NCBI RefSeq assembly: GCF_002943465.1
Contig: NZ_PTQY01000001.1
Location: 806,001 to 870,000 of the forward strand
Source of the DNA: Rhodoferax sp. TS-BS-61-7
GTDB taxonomy: Bacteria > Pseudomonadota > Gammaproteobacteria > Burkholderiales > Burkholderiaceae_C
Reading direction: 5' to 3'
DNA length: 64,000 nucleotides
Below are positions 7,282 to 15,613 of this stretch, one piece after another. The notes beneath the pieces are model-generated. The model was not told where the DNA came from. It worked only from the letters and a program-made list of their open reading frames with translations, and searched no databases. Position 1 is the stretch's first letter. Each line of letters begins with the position of its first letter. The translations under genes and the position numbers were made by a program.

Positions 7282-9798
7282 TCAATACAGGGAGTGGAAA
7301 TCTGTCTCGCGCTGCGCACTGCGTCGTGCAGGCAGGTAGATGCGGAAGGTGGCACCACCCTCTGCGGCGTTGTCCGCCACGATGCGGCCACCGTGGGCCT
7401 CCATGATGGTCTTGCAAATGGCCAGCCCCAATCCCGTGCCGCCAGAACCGTCCTGCGTGCGGCTGGATTGCACAAAGGCTTCAAAAATGCGTTCCAGCTC
7501 CGTCGACGGAATGCCCGCGCCATGGTCCCGCACGCTGATGCAGATGTGCTCATCACTGGTCAGGTAGCCGTTGATCTCAATCGCGCTCTGCTGCGGTGCG
7601 AACTTGATGGCGTTGGCAAGCACATTGCGCACCACCTGCGCAAAGCGTACTGGGTCAACTTTGGCAATCAGCGGCATGGGGCCCAACTGGGCATCCACCT
7701 CCAGACCCTTGGCCTGGATTTGTGGCGCCAGCTCCTGCAGCACTGGTGCGATAAGGCCCCGAACATCCGTACGCTCCAGATTGACCACACCCAGGGTGCT
7801 GGCAATCTTGGAAACATCCAGCAAATCGTTGACCAGTGCCAGCATGCGTGCGCCCGCCGCATGGATATCGGTAAACATGCCCATCAGCCGGGGTTGGTCC
7901 TTGCCACGCATCATGCCCAGCTCGGAGAAACCCAGAATGGACTGCAGTGGCGTGCGCAGTTCATGGCTGATGTTGGCAATGAAATCAGACTTGGTGCGGG
8001 ACGACTCCTCCGCCGCATGCCGGGCGGCGTCCTTGGCACGTTCGGCAGCCCGAAATTCACTCACATCCATCATGGTGCTCAGCAAGCCACCGTTGGCATG
8101 TTGGTCGTCACCGGGCAAGACCACTTTGGTGATGATCACCTCGCGCAGGCTGCCATCGCGGTGCCGAACCGTGGATTCGTAACGCAAGGTGCCCCCTGAA
8201 CGCCAAACCTGGGCATCCTTTTCAGCATGAAAGGCCGCATCGGCAGGCACCATGAAGTCGCTTGCCGTCTGCGCCATCACCTTGCTGCGCTGCAATCCGG
8301 TGAAGTCCTCCCAGGCCCGATTGACCGAAACATAACGGCCATAACGGTCAAAGGTGGCTACGGGCAGCGGGCTGATCTCCAGCAGAAAGGCGACAAAGTC
8401 AAGCTGGTGCTGCAACGCACTTTCGGCAGCCAGCCGCTCGGTGACATCCACCGCACTGCCGGCAAAACCGATGATCTGCTCGCCCTCCCACAGCGGCACC
8501 ACCGCAACATCAAAGCGATGCAGACTGCCATCGCTGGCCCGCATGCTGGCAGTTTGCGTGCGCACGGGGGCCGTGTTATCCAGCGCAAAGAGCTGGGCCA
8601 CACCTGCGCGGTCCGCCTCACACACCCATTCCGTCAAGGCGTGGTTCTCCGCCTGCGCCACGCTATGGCCCGTCATGTTGACCCAACGCTCGTTGACATA
8701 GGTAAGGACGCCTGAAGGATCGGTGCGAAAAAGCAGTTCCTGGACACTTTTGACCAGCACATGCAAATCATGTTCTTTGCGGGCCACCTCTGCGCGGGCA
8801 CGCAGCAAGGCCACCAAACCCTGCTCGCGGGCACGCAAGCTGCGGCGAATACCCACGGTCATGAGCCCCAAAAACAGTACCGAAACCACCGCGGCGGCCA
8901 TGAACCAGCGCACCGAGGTGAGCCAGTGCTCGCGTGTGGCGCTTAAAGGCTGCTCCACCACCACCACCAAGGGGCGGCTTTTGGAAAGCCGGAAAGACAC
9001 CACTTGGGCACCAGGCGAGGCCCCCTCCCCCTCGTAAGTGAAATGCTCGGTAGAGGGTAAAAACTTGCTGAATACCGGGTGCTTGCCAAACAAGGTGCCG
9101 GGGCTCGCGGCTCTTGGCCCGCTGCTGACCAGGACCTCACCCTGGTAGTTCAACAGGTACACACTGTCCTTCTGCTCCCCCAGGGTGAGGAGTTGGAAGC
9201 CGGACAAAAAGTCCGGATTGATCAGTGCGATGAGAAGCAGCGCCTTGCCGTCCATCGTCCGTAAACTGCGGCTGAAGGGAATAAAGCCTATGCCGGTGGC
9301 AGAGGACGGGGTAGCGAGCGCCATGGCGCTGAGCCCCCGTCCGCGCTGGTAGACGCCCAAGGCTTCACGACCAGGCTCGGCCACGGTGCCCAGCCGGTCC
9401 AGCGGGACCGTCAGGCCCACATCGCTGGCTGCCGTACTGGCCAACACCTGGCCTTTTTCATCCAGCAAGTGCAGGCTGCGTACAAAAGGAAGCGCTGCCA
9501 AGGCCTGTGCCAGCAAAGGGTCTGCTTTGTGCTGTTGCGCCATGTCAGGGGCATGCAACTGCCCGCCGATGTAGGTCAGCACCAGCGAGGATGTCTCCAC
9601 CGTGCGGGTCGCATGGTCTTCCATCACCCGCGCTTCAAGCGCGCTCCGTGCCCGGTCTGATTCGAGTACTTCCTGGTACTCGTACGAACCCAGCCATACC
9701 ACCGCAGCAACCACGGCCAGCGACAGCACGAGCCCAAAAGCAGTTGCCAGCGCCGACATGCGGCGCAAGGTGTGAGGAGAAAACTCGGACTCGTGCAT
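7282..9798 (-). CDS. Membrane-bound sensor histidine kinase with periplasmic domain and two PAS domains
   Basis: An 838-residue protein. One membrane helix lies at about residues 17-39, followed by a periplasmic region of about 280 residues with dCache-like features (SLHLLDEKGQVLAS, VYLLNYQGEVLVSS), and a second helix near 325-345. Then come PAS 1 (about 355-470, LLFRTDPSGVLTYVNERWVN) and PAS 2 (about 480-600, VATFDRYGRYVSVNRAW). A HisKA dimerisation domain follows with phosphorylatable His612 in ISHELRTPLQ, and an HATPase with N, G1 and G2 boxes (NVLANAIKFAP, RDHGAGIP, GGTGLGLAICK). It has no receiver of its own. It is the last gene of an operon with a REC protein, an HD-GYP protein and a binding protein; the latter ends 15 bases upstream. 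Confidence 0.88.
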   Translation of the reverse strand: MHESEFSPHTLRRMSALATAFGLVLSLAVVAAVVWLGSYEYQEVLESDRARSALEARVMEDHATRTVETSSLVLTYIGGQLHAPDMAQQHKADPLLAQALAALPFVRSLHLLDEKGQVLASTAASDVGLTVPLDRLGTVAEPGREALGVYQRGRGLSAMALATPSSATGIGFIPFSRSLRTMDGKALLLIALINPDFLSGFQLLTLGEQKDSVYLLNYQGEVLVSSGPRAASPGTLFGKHPVFSKFLPSTEHFTYEGEGASPGAQVVSFRLSKSRPLVVVVEQPLSATREHWLTSVRWFMAAAVVSVLFLGLMTVGIRRSLRAREQGLVALLRARAEVARKEHDLHVLVKSVQELLFRTDPSGVLTYVNERWVNMTGHSVAQAENHALTEWVCEADRAGVAQLFALDNTAPVRTQTASMRASDGSLHRFDVAVVPLWEGEQIIGFAGSAVDVTERLAAESALQHQLDFVAFLLEISPLPVATFDRYGRYVSVNRAWEDFTGLQRSKVMAQTASDFMVPADAAFHAEKDAQVWRSGGTLRYESTVRHRDGSLREVIITKVVLPGDDQHANGGLLSTMMDVSEFRAAERAKDAARHAAEESSRTKSDFIANISHELRTPLQSILGFSELGMMRGKDQPRLMGMFTDIHAAGARMLALVNDLLDVSKIASTLGVVNLERTDVRGLIAPVLQELAPQIQAKGLEVDAQLGPMPLIAKVDPVRFAQVVRNVLANAIKFAPQQSAIEINGYLTSDEHICISVRDHGAGIPSTELERIFEAFVQSSRTQDGSGGTGLGLAICKTIMEAHGGRIVADNAAEGGATFRIYLPARRSAQRETDFHSLY

Positions 9799-9813
9799 GT
9801 GCCGCTACGAAAG

Positions 9814-10659
9814 CTATTCGTTCACCACAATCGGCAGCAAGCCATGGCGGGTAGCGGCTGCGCGCAGACGTCCATCCTTTTTGATGCGGGCCACAAATCC
9901 GTCGATCACGGCCAGCCAGGCGTCATCCCCCGGCTTGACGGCATACCCGTAGGGCAACACCGAGAAAGGCGCGGGGGGCGCAATCAACTTGGCCCAGTCG
10001 GCATTGCTGAGCAAGCGGCGGCTGTAGGGAAAATCGGTCATAAAAACATCGATGCGCCCCGCCTCCAGCTCACGCTCCCGCGTCAGGGGCGGCTTGATGA
10101 CAACCATCTCGGCCTGTGTCAGCTTGGCTTTCATGACCGGCTCCATGAATGTGCCGCCCTGCACGCCCACCAGCACCCCGGGCTGATCAATGTCGGACCA
10201 TTGGCGCACCGTGCGGTTGCTCTTCGTGCTGATGGCGTAAATGTCGCTTTGCATGTAGGGCCGCGAGAATTTCAGATGCTGCATGCGCTGGGCCAGCATG
10301 CCCACGGCAAACATGGCCACATCGCACCGGTCGGTGGTCACATCGTCCACCAAAGTGACGAACGAGGAATCCACATATTGCACATTGACCTTGAGGTCTT
10401 TGCCCAACTCTGAGGACAGGTCGATGTCCACGCCTTCGAGCTGCTGGGTATTGGGGTTGCGATGGCTGACACCAAAGTAATCGGGCCAGATGCACACCCG
10501 CACACTGCCGGTCGCCTTGACCCGGTCCAGCACACCGGCTGCAGTGGCAGGATGTGTTGCTAACATTCCAGCAACTGCAGACACCGCCCAGACCAGCCGC
10601 GTGGACTTTTGGGCCAAGCGTTGCCAAGGTTGCGCAGGGGTTTCTTGTTTCTTAGCCAT
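9814..10659 (-). CDS. Periplasmic amino-acid-type solute-binding protein (SBP_bac_3), transporter-less
   Basis: 281 residues with an N-terminal signal peptide ending near THPATAAG. It has the two-lobe fold of polar amino-acid binding proteins: SVRVCIWPDYFGVS at the start of lobe 1, LEGVDIDLSSELGKDL, CDVAMFAVGMLAQR, then DIYAISTKSN at the hinge. There are no ABC permease or ATPase genes nearby. It sits between an HD-GYP gene, whose TAG stop ends two bases before this ATG, and a membrane histidine kinase. That position suggests a soluble ligand sensor presenting its ligand to the kinase's periplasmic domain; this is inference. A GGAGGAG sequence just upstream is a good ribosome-binding site for the ATG at 10659. 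Confidence 0.82.
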   Translation of the reverse strand: MAKKQETPAQPWQRLAQKSTRLVWAVSAVAGMLATHPATAAGVLDRVKATGSVRVCIWPDYFGVSHRNPNTQQLEGVDIDLSSELGKDLKVNVQYVDSSFVTLVDDVTTDRCDVAMFAVGMLAQRMQHLKFSRPYMQSDIYAISTKSNRTVRQWSDIDQPGVLVGVQGGTFMEPVMKAKLTQAEMVVIKPPLTRERELEAGRIDVFMTDFPYSRRLLSNADWAKLIAPPAPFSVLPYGYAVKPGDDAWLAVIDGFVARIKKDGRLRAAATRHGLLPIVVNE

Positions 10660-10660
10660 C

Positions 10661-11437
10661 CTAAACTCCTCCACTGACCAAATCCGAATAACTCAAGTGG
10701 CTGGCGTTGATACGCTCGCGCAGGGCATTGAGTTCCACAGCGTTTTCCAAGAATGTATCCACAATCGCCGGGTCAAACGCATTCCCGCGCTGCTCCCGCA
10801 ACATCGCCAGAGCCACGTCCACGGACATGGCCGGACGGTACACGCGGTCCATGGTCAAAGCATCAAAAAAATCAACCACTGCCACGATGCGGCCAGACAG
10901 CGGTATGGCCTGACCCGCCAAGCGGGACGGGTAACCACTGCCATCCCAGCGTTCATGGTGCGAAAGGGCCAACTCCGCAGCCAGCTGAAACAACGGTATG
11001 CGTGAACGACCCAGTATTTCTGCACCCATGCGGGAGTGTTCGTTCATGATGGCACGCTCTTGCACATCAAAGGCTCCCGGCTTCTTGAGCACACTGTCGG
11101 GAATGCCTATCTTGCCTATGTCGTGCATGGGGGCCGCTTTGCGCAGCATGGCTGCTTTGGCCGGAGACTCGCCAAGCAGCAGAGCCAGTGCCTCAGACAG
11201 AAATCCGATGCGGATGATGTGCACGCCGGTATCGTCGTCTTTCAGGTCAGCGGCCAGCGAGAGGCGAAACAGCGCCTCGTGGTGCGCGTGGGCCACTTCA
11301 TTCAGCGCATCGTTGCGTTCGCGATACATACGGCCAAAGTCGCCCACCAGTCGCTCCATCTGCATCGAAGCCTCCAAGGAGAAACTGTTGCTTGCGCCGG
11401 GTGCCTCCGGCAGGCCGGGTGAGGGCTCGCCAATCAT
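10661..11437 (-). CDS. HD-GYP domain c-di-GMP phosphodiesterase, stand-alone
   Basis: 258 residues from the ATG at 11437. The HD-GYP signatures are present: HDIGKIGIPDSVLKKPG with the HD metal ligands, HHERWDGSGYP with the GYP motif, and DFFDALTMDRVYRP. The N-terminal 60 residues are a helical linker without a receiver domain. Its ATG overlaps the stop of the upstream 121-residue REC gene (ATGA, 11434-11437). The pair therefore looks like an RpfG-type REC-HD-GYP protein split into two translationally coupled polypeptides. A GTG 12 bases further upstream is possible but less likely than the overlapping ATG. Hydrolysis of c-di-GMP is predicted from intact motifs. Confidence 0.87.
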   Translation of the reverse strand: MIGEPSPGLPEAPGASNSFSLEASMQMERLVGDFGRMYRERNDALNEVAHAHHEALFRLSLAADLKDDDTGVHIIRIGFLSEALALLLGESPAKAAMLRKAAPMHDIGKIGIPDSVLKKPGAFDVQERAIMNEHSRMGAEILGRSRIPLFQLAAELALSHHERWDGSGYPSRLAGQAIPLSGRIVAVVDFFDALTMDRVYRPAMSVDVALAMLREQRGNAFDPAIVDTFLENAVELNALRERINASHLSYSDLVSGGV

Positions 11438-11799
11438 GCCGCCTCCCACTGGGCGTTGATCGTTTCTATCAGGGCCAGCGGGCTAAAGGGTTTGACCAGG
11501 TAGGCATCGGCGCCGGCCTGCATTCCGGCTTCGAAATCCTCACTGCGCCCCCGCGCTGACAACAGCACCACGCGAGGTGCTTTGTATTGAAGCTTGACCA
11601 TGGAACACACGTCCAGACCATTGAGACCGCCAGGCATCATCACGTCGAGCAGCAACAGATCGGGCTCGAACTCCTGGGCCATGGCCAGCGCAGAGTCCCC
11701 GTCCACGGCCTCGCGAATCTCGTAGTTATCAAACTCCAGCGTCATGCGGATCAGGCGCCGGATGTCGGCGTGGTCTTCCACAATCAAAATCTTTTTCAT
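11434..11799 (-). CDS. Single-domain response regulator (REC only)
   Basis: 121 residues forming a lone receiver domain: the acidic pair in KKILIVEDHADIRR, the phospho-acceptor Asp in LLLLDVMMPG, the conserved Ser in VVLLSARG, and the Lys in DAYLVKPFSP. There is no output domain. It is the first gene of the four-gene signalling operon and overlaps the HD-GYP gene by ATGA. It probably receives phosphate from the kinase at the operon end and either controls the HD-GYP protein by contact or passes phosphate to the Hpt domain encoded at 12573-13334 (inference). The ATG at 11799 puts KKILIVED at the N-terminus. Confidence 0.88.
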   Translation of the reverse strand: MKKILIVEDHADIRRLIRMTLEFDNYEIREAVDGDSALAMAQEFEPDLLLLDVMMPGGLNGLDVCSMVKLQYKAPRVVLLSARGRSEDFEAGMQAGADAYLVKPFSPLALIETINAQWEAA

Positions 11800-11919
11800 A
11801 AGCCATATCCGCACACAAGGCGGTACCGTTGTTCTGTATCAATGCACGAATCATATGTATCATTTTTATCATTTGCAATCAATTTTTGTCAAAGTTGATG
11901 TTTTTGGTAGACTTATTTG
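11800..11919. promoter_or_regulatory. AT-rich divergent promoter region between two signalling operons
   Basis: A 120-bp spacer between the REC-HD-GYP operon (leftward) and the HTH-REC gene (rightward). It is clearly AT-richer than its surroundings, with runs such as ATCATTTTTATCATTTGC. A possible -35 (TTGTCA at 11886-11891) points rightward, but no convincing -10 follows before the ATG. I see no clean operator palindrome. The HTH-REC protein is an obvious candidate to bind here. Confidence 0.4.
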
Positions 11920-12576
11920 ATGCAATCAAACAATTCCTCCCCTTCTGCGCTAGCCACAGACGACCACGTCACTACGCTGGAAGCCGCACGCCTGCTGGGC
12001 CTGGCGGTACGCTCCGTCCAGTTGATGGTGGACCGGGGCGAGCTGGAGGCCTGGAAAACACCCGGCGGGCACCGGCGCATCGCCCGTGCCTCCGTAGAGC
12101 GATGGCGCCAGGGCGAGCGTGCGACGGTGCCGCCGGCGCATACACCCTCCAACACGCCGCGCGCGAACCCAGCGCCAGGCGAGCGCGCCGCCCGGGTGCT
12201 GCTGATCGAGGACTCGGTTCACTTCCAGAACCTGATCAAGCTGCTACTGGGCCAACAATTCCCCCAGGTAGAGTTGTTGACCGCCAGCGACGGTATTGCG
12301 GGCCTGGCCATGGTCGGGCAGTACCAGCCCGATGTGCTGATGGTGGACATCCTCCTGCCAGGTATTGACGGGGCTGCACTGATTACCAGCCTGCGCGCCA
12401 TGCCGCAGTTTCAGTCCATGCAAATCATCGTGGTGACCTCGCTGGACACGCAGCAACTGGCCCCGTATGCGTTTGCCCTGCAAGGCATTGCGGTCGTACA
12501 CAAACCGCAGCTCGTAGGCCAGCTCCCCAGCCTGCTGAGCGCGTGCCTGCAGCAACTATCGGGGCCGCGCGGATGA
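11920..12576 (+). CDS. Excisionase/MerR-type HTH fused to a C-terminal receiver domain
   Basis: 218 residues. The first part (about residues 17-65) is a helix-turn-helix DNA-binding domain of the excisionase/MerR type: TTLEAARLLGLAVRSVQLMV, then a wing with TPGGHRRI. A Pro-rich linker leads to a receiver domain (about 90-205) with VLLIEDSVHFQ, the phospho-acceptor Asp in VLMVDILLPG, the switch Thr in IIVVTSLD, and Lys in VVHKPQ. The order DNA-binding then REC is the reverse of OmpR or NarL regulators. The stop overlaps the next ATG (ATGA). The start is the ATG at 11920; a TTG lies one codon earlier. Confidence 0.8.
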   Translation: MQSNNSSPSALATDDHVTTLEAARLLGLAVRSVQLMVDRGELEAWKTPGGHRRIARASVERWRQGERATVPPAHTPSNTPRANPAPGERAARVLLIEDSVHFQNLIKLLLGQQFPQVELLTASDGIAGLAMVGQYQPDVLMVDILLPGIDGAALITSLRAMPQFQSMQIIVVTSLDTQQLAPYAFALQGIAVVHKPQLVGQLPSLLSACLQQLSGPRG

Positions 12577-13334
12577 CCCAGAAGCGCCCCCGCATTCTTC
12601 TGGTCGATGACGACCCAGCCTTGCGGCGTTTTGTGCAGATGGCGCTCGAAGACATGCCGGTGGACCTGGTCGCCTGCGACAGTGTGAACGCCGCCGTGCA
12701 GGTGCTGCAGCAGGGAACGGTACAGACCATCGTGACCGACCTCATGATGCCCGGCGAATCCGGGCTGGGCTTGCTGCAGCGCCTGAAAGACCAGCCTGCG
12801 TTGCGCGGCACGGCGCGGGTTGTGATCCTCAGCGCCGGGCTGACAACGGCCAAACGCGAGCAGCTGGCGCACATGGGGGTATGGTCCATGTTGGACAAAC
12901 CGGTGTCTGTGGTGCAGCTGATAACCTGCATGGAGGAGGCGCTGGCGCCCCCTGCCGCCCCGGCACCGCGCCCTGAAGCTGCGGCTGCAGTGGTGGCACG
13001 CTGGCCTGAAAACACCGAACGCGCCCATGCCCAAACGGCAATTGACCTGTTTTTCGCAGGCAATGGCGAACTGTTCCGAAGCTACCGTGCAAGCTGCCTG
13101 GCCCAGTTTCCACACGATGTGCAAACCGGCGATGCGGCCTGGGAAGCGCTTGACCTGGTGGCCCTGCGGCACTTGGCGCACAACTTCAAGTCAGTGCTGC
13201 GCATGCTGGGTTACCCCGCCTTGAGCACCCAGGCACAGGCCCTCGAAGAAAACTGCGCCCTGGGCCAAACGGCTCCCGCCATGGACGGCTGGCAGACACT
13301 GCGCACCGGCTTGCTGGCCCTGGGCAAACCCTGA
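12573..13334 (+). CDS. Receiver-Hpt phosphotransfer protein
   Basis: 253 residues. The N-terminal REC (about 8-120) has RILLVDDDPALRRFV, phospho-acceptor Asp in TIVTDLMMPG and Lys in MLDKPVSV. After an Ala/Pro linker, the C-terminal part (about 150-245) is a helical bundle with LRHLAHNFKSVLRMLG, resembling Hpt domains. His203 is the expected phospho-site, but the usual Gly of the HxxKG pattern is Ser here. It is translated with the upstream HTH-REC gene by a four-base overlap. It plausibly serves as the relay between the kinase and REC proteins of the opposite operon, none of which has its own Hpt. Confidence 0.78.
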   Translation: MTQKRPRILLVDDDPALRRFVQMALEDMPVDLVACDSVNAAVQVLQQGTVQTIVTDLMMPGESGLGLLQRLKDQPALRGTARVVILSAGLTTAKREQLAHMGVWSMLDKPVSVVQLITCMEEALAPPAAPAPRPEAAAAVVARWPENTERAHAQTAIDLFFAGNGELFRSYRASCLAQFPHDVQTGDAAWEALDLVALRHLAHNFKSVLRMLGYPALSTQAQALEENCALGQTAPAMDGWQTLRTGLLALGKP

Positions 13335-13340
13335 AAACCC

Positions 13341-13850
13341 TCAGGCCACCAAGATCTCGTCCTGGTGGTTGGCAATGTGCAGCGCATGCGCCAGCGCAAA
13401 GTCGGTGCGGCTCAGCGCGCCATAGGCAAAGTGCGGTTGCAGCGGGCCGGTATGGGCCTGAAAACGCTGTACCGCCGTGCGCAGGCGGGCCACGCCGGGT
13501 TTCCAGCCCTCGGTCTGCGGCAAGCTTGGCGCACCGGGGATGGGTTCGGTCAATCCATGCGTCATCTGGCCGCGCAAGCGGAACACCGCAAACGCAGCCG
13601 AACCCAGCGTGGCCTGAAACAGCGTGCTTTTGGGCTCGGGAAAACCATCCAGACTCATGTCCACACTCTGCGCCATGTGCTCCAGCACGGCGGACATCTT
13701 CCAGGCCGTGCCGCTGTGCACCAGGGTGGCGCGGTCCAGCTTGTCCAGCCAGCGCAGCACATCGTCCAGCGACTGGACCTTGGGGGTATCGGCCATGGTG
13801 GCTCCGGTGGTGAAAGCGAGGGGAGTGATGAGGAAGTGACGGCGTTGCAT
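13341..13850 (-). CDS. DUF1569 family protein with signal sequence
   Basis: 169 residues from the ATG at 13850. The N-terminus MQRRHFLITPLAFTTGATMA looks like a secretion signal with a Tat-like RRHFL motif. The remainder matches DUF1569 (a DinB-like helical bundle): LDRATLVHSGTAWKMSAVLE near the start and LAHALHIANHQDEIL at the end, with several His that could bind metal. Function unknown. It converges on the REC-Hpt gene with six bases between stops and diverges from the aerotaxis receptor; the shared spacer holds an FNR-like box. Confidence 0.72.
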   Translation of the reverse strand: MQRRHFLITPLAFTTGATMADTPKVQSLDDVLRWLDKLDRATLVHSGTAWKMSAVLEHMAQSVDMSLDGFPEPKSTLFQATLGSAAFAVFRLRGQMTHGLTEPIPGAPSLPQTEGWKPGVARLRTAVQRFQAHTGPLQPHFAYGALSRTDFALAHALHIANHQDEILVA

Positions 13851-13898
13851 GGCAAAAATCATACCGCCTGCCTGACTGGAAGCCCGACTGGAAAAAGC

Positions 13899-13912
13899 TT
13901 GATCCAAGTCAA
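13899..13912. promoter_or_regulatory. FNR/ANR-type oxygen-response box
   Basis: TTGATCCAAGTCAA matches the FNR/ANR consensus TTGAT-N4-ATCAA at nine of ten positions. It lies 49 bases upstream of the DUF1569 start and 111 bases upstream of the aerotaxis receptor start, so it could serve either gene. Oxygen or redox control of an Aer receptor is biologically sensible. No strong -10 element was assigned. Confidence 0.6.
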
Positions 13913-14023
13913 TTAAGCAGCACACCCCACCCGATCCAGGTTGACGTGCCCCCCGAGATTGTTGCTAAATGTTTTTGCGGTTGATCAAGAACAGTTTGTC
14001 TAAACAACTAGGGAGAAGATCTG

Positions 14024-15583
14024 ATGCGCACCAACCTACCGGTAACCCAGCGGGAGTACGAGTACCCGGCCGACCAGATGCTGGTGTCCATGACGGACAC
14101 CAAGGGCATCATCACCCATTGCAACCATGCTTTTGTAGAAACCAGTGGGTTCACCTACGAAGAACTCATAGGCCAACCCCACAATCTGGTGCGCCACCCC
14201 GACATGCCGCCCGAGGCCTACAAGGACATGTGGCAAACCATAGGCCACGGCCACCCCTGGACCGCCCTGGTCAAAAACCGCCGCAAAAACGGCGACCACT
14301 ACTGGGTGCAGGCCAACGTCACCCCGATTTTGGAAAACGGCAAGCCCAAGGGTTACATGTCGGTGCGCATCAAACCCAGCCGCCAGGACACCCAGGCTGC
14401 CGAAGCGCTGTACGCCCAGATGCGGGCCGATGCACAACAAGGCGGTGGATCGATCTACCTGCGTGGTGGCGAGGTGCGCTACAAAGGCCCGCGCGGCTGG
14501 TTTAGCGCCCTCACGCGCATTACCCTGACGGCCCGCCTGGGTCTGGCCCTGCTGGGCATGACCCTGCTGGCCATGGTTCCGCAGTTCCTGGGCATGCAGG
14601 GCTGGCAGGCGGTTGCCGCACAGCTTGCCTCTCTGTTGCTAGGGGCGGGCTGCGTACTGGCCTGGTTCCAGCTGCGCTTTGCCGCCGCGATTGGTGCGGC
14701 CGAAACCTTTGCCGATGACCTGGCCGGCTGCAACCTGACCACCACGGTGGACGGCCAGTACCCGCCGCCCCTGGGCACCATGATTCGCGCACTGCGGCAG
14801 ATCCAGATCAATCTGCGCGCCGTGGTGGGCGATGTGCGTGGGGAGATTGCGATCTTCACGCGCTCCGCCGCCGAGATTGCCGAGGGCGGCATGGACCTGT
14901 CCTCGCGCACCGAATCCCAGGCCAGCAGCCTGGAAGAAACCGCCGCCTCGATGGAAGAGCTCTCCAGCACCGTCAAGCAAACCGCCGAGACGGCCAACCG
15001 GGTGTCGGGCCAAAGCGCCAAGAGCACCGACATTGCCACCCAAGGCGGTGCAGCCGTGCACCAGGTGAGCCAGGCCATGCAGGCCATTGACGCGTCCTCC
15101 GGCAAGATGCGCGACATCATTGGGGTGATCGAGGGGATTGCCTTCCAGACCAACATCCTCGCGTTGAACGCGGCGGTGGAAGCCGCACGTGCTGGGGAAC
15201 AAGGGCGCGGCTTTGCCGTGGTGGCCACCGAGGTACGGGCCCTGGCCCAGCGCAGCGGCGTGGCGGCCAAGGAGATTCGTGAGCTGATTGCCCAATCGTC
15301 CGAGCAAATTTCGGCCGGTTACCAGCAGATGACCGGCGCCGGCCGCACCATTGACGAGGTGGTGAAGTCCGTCAAAGAGGTGGGCGAGTTGATCCAGCAA
15401 ATCAGCAACGCCACCAAAGAGCAAGCGGTGGGGATTGCGCAGGTGAATGAAGCCGTCACCCAGCTCGACACCGTGACCCAGCAAAACGCAGCGCTGGTGG
15501 AGGAATCGGCCGCCTCCGCAGCGGGCCTGAATTCCAGCGCCGCCACCCTGGCGCGTTCGGTGCAGGTGTTCAAGCTGCCATAA
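14024..15583 (+). CDS. aer: Aer-type aerotaxis receptor (PAS-containing methyl-accepting chemotaxis protein)
   Basis: 519 residues. An N-terminal PAS domain (about 20-110) has the Aer-like FAD-pocket pattern: [33 protein letters not shown] and [13 protein letters not shown]. Two closely spaced membrane helices (about 165-210) form a hairpin without a sizeable periplasmic domain, as in Aer. A HAMP-like segment and the cytoplasmic signalling domain follow, with the conserved hairpin tip ([20 protein letters not shown]). It senses redox state or oxygen and signals through CheW/CheA. A good ribosome-binding site (AGGGAGAAG) precedes the ATG. An FNR-like box lies upstream. Confidence 0.9.
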   Translation: MRTNLPVTQREYEYPADQMLVSMTDTKGIITHCNHAFVETSGFTYEELIGQPHNLVRHPDMPPEAYKDMWQTIGHGHPWTALVKNRRKNGDHYWVQANVTPILENGKPKGYMSVRIKPSRQDTQAAEALYAQMRADAQQGGGSIYLRGGEVRYKGPRGWFSALTRITLTARLGLALLGMTLLAMVPQFLGMQGWQAVAAQLASLLLGAGCVLAWFQLRFAAAIGAAETFADDLAGCNLTTTVDGQYPPPLGTMIRALRQIQINLRAVVGDVRGEIAIFTRSAAEIAEGGMDLSSRTESQASSLEETAASMEELSSTVKQTAETANRVSGQSAKSTDIATQGGAAVHQVSQAMQAIDASSGKMRDIIGVIEGIAFQTNILALNAAVEAARAGEQGRGFAVVATEVRALAQRSGVAAKEIRELIAQSSEQISAGYQQMTGAGRTIDEVVKSVKEVGELIQQISNATKEQAVGIAQVNEAVTQLDTVTQQNAALVEESAASAAGLNSSAATLARSVQVFKLP

Positions 15584-15613
15584 GCAGGGGTCAACACGGC
15601 TACAGTGTTGACC

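Noticed and set aside
13981..13994. Second FNR-like sequence (TTGATCAAGAACAG) upstream of aer
   Set aside because: Only the left half matches the consensus; the right half AACAG is too far from ATCAA.
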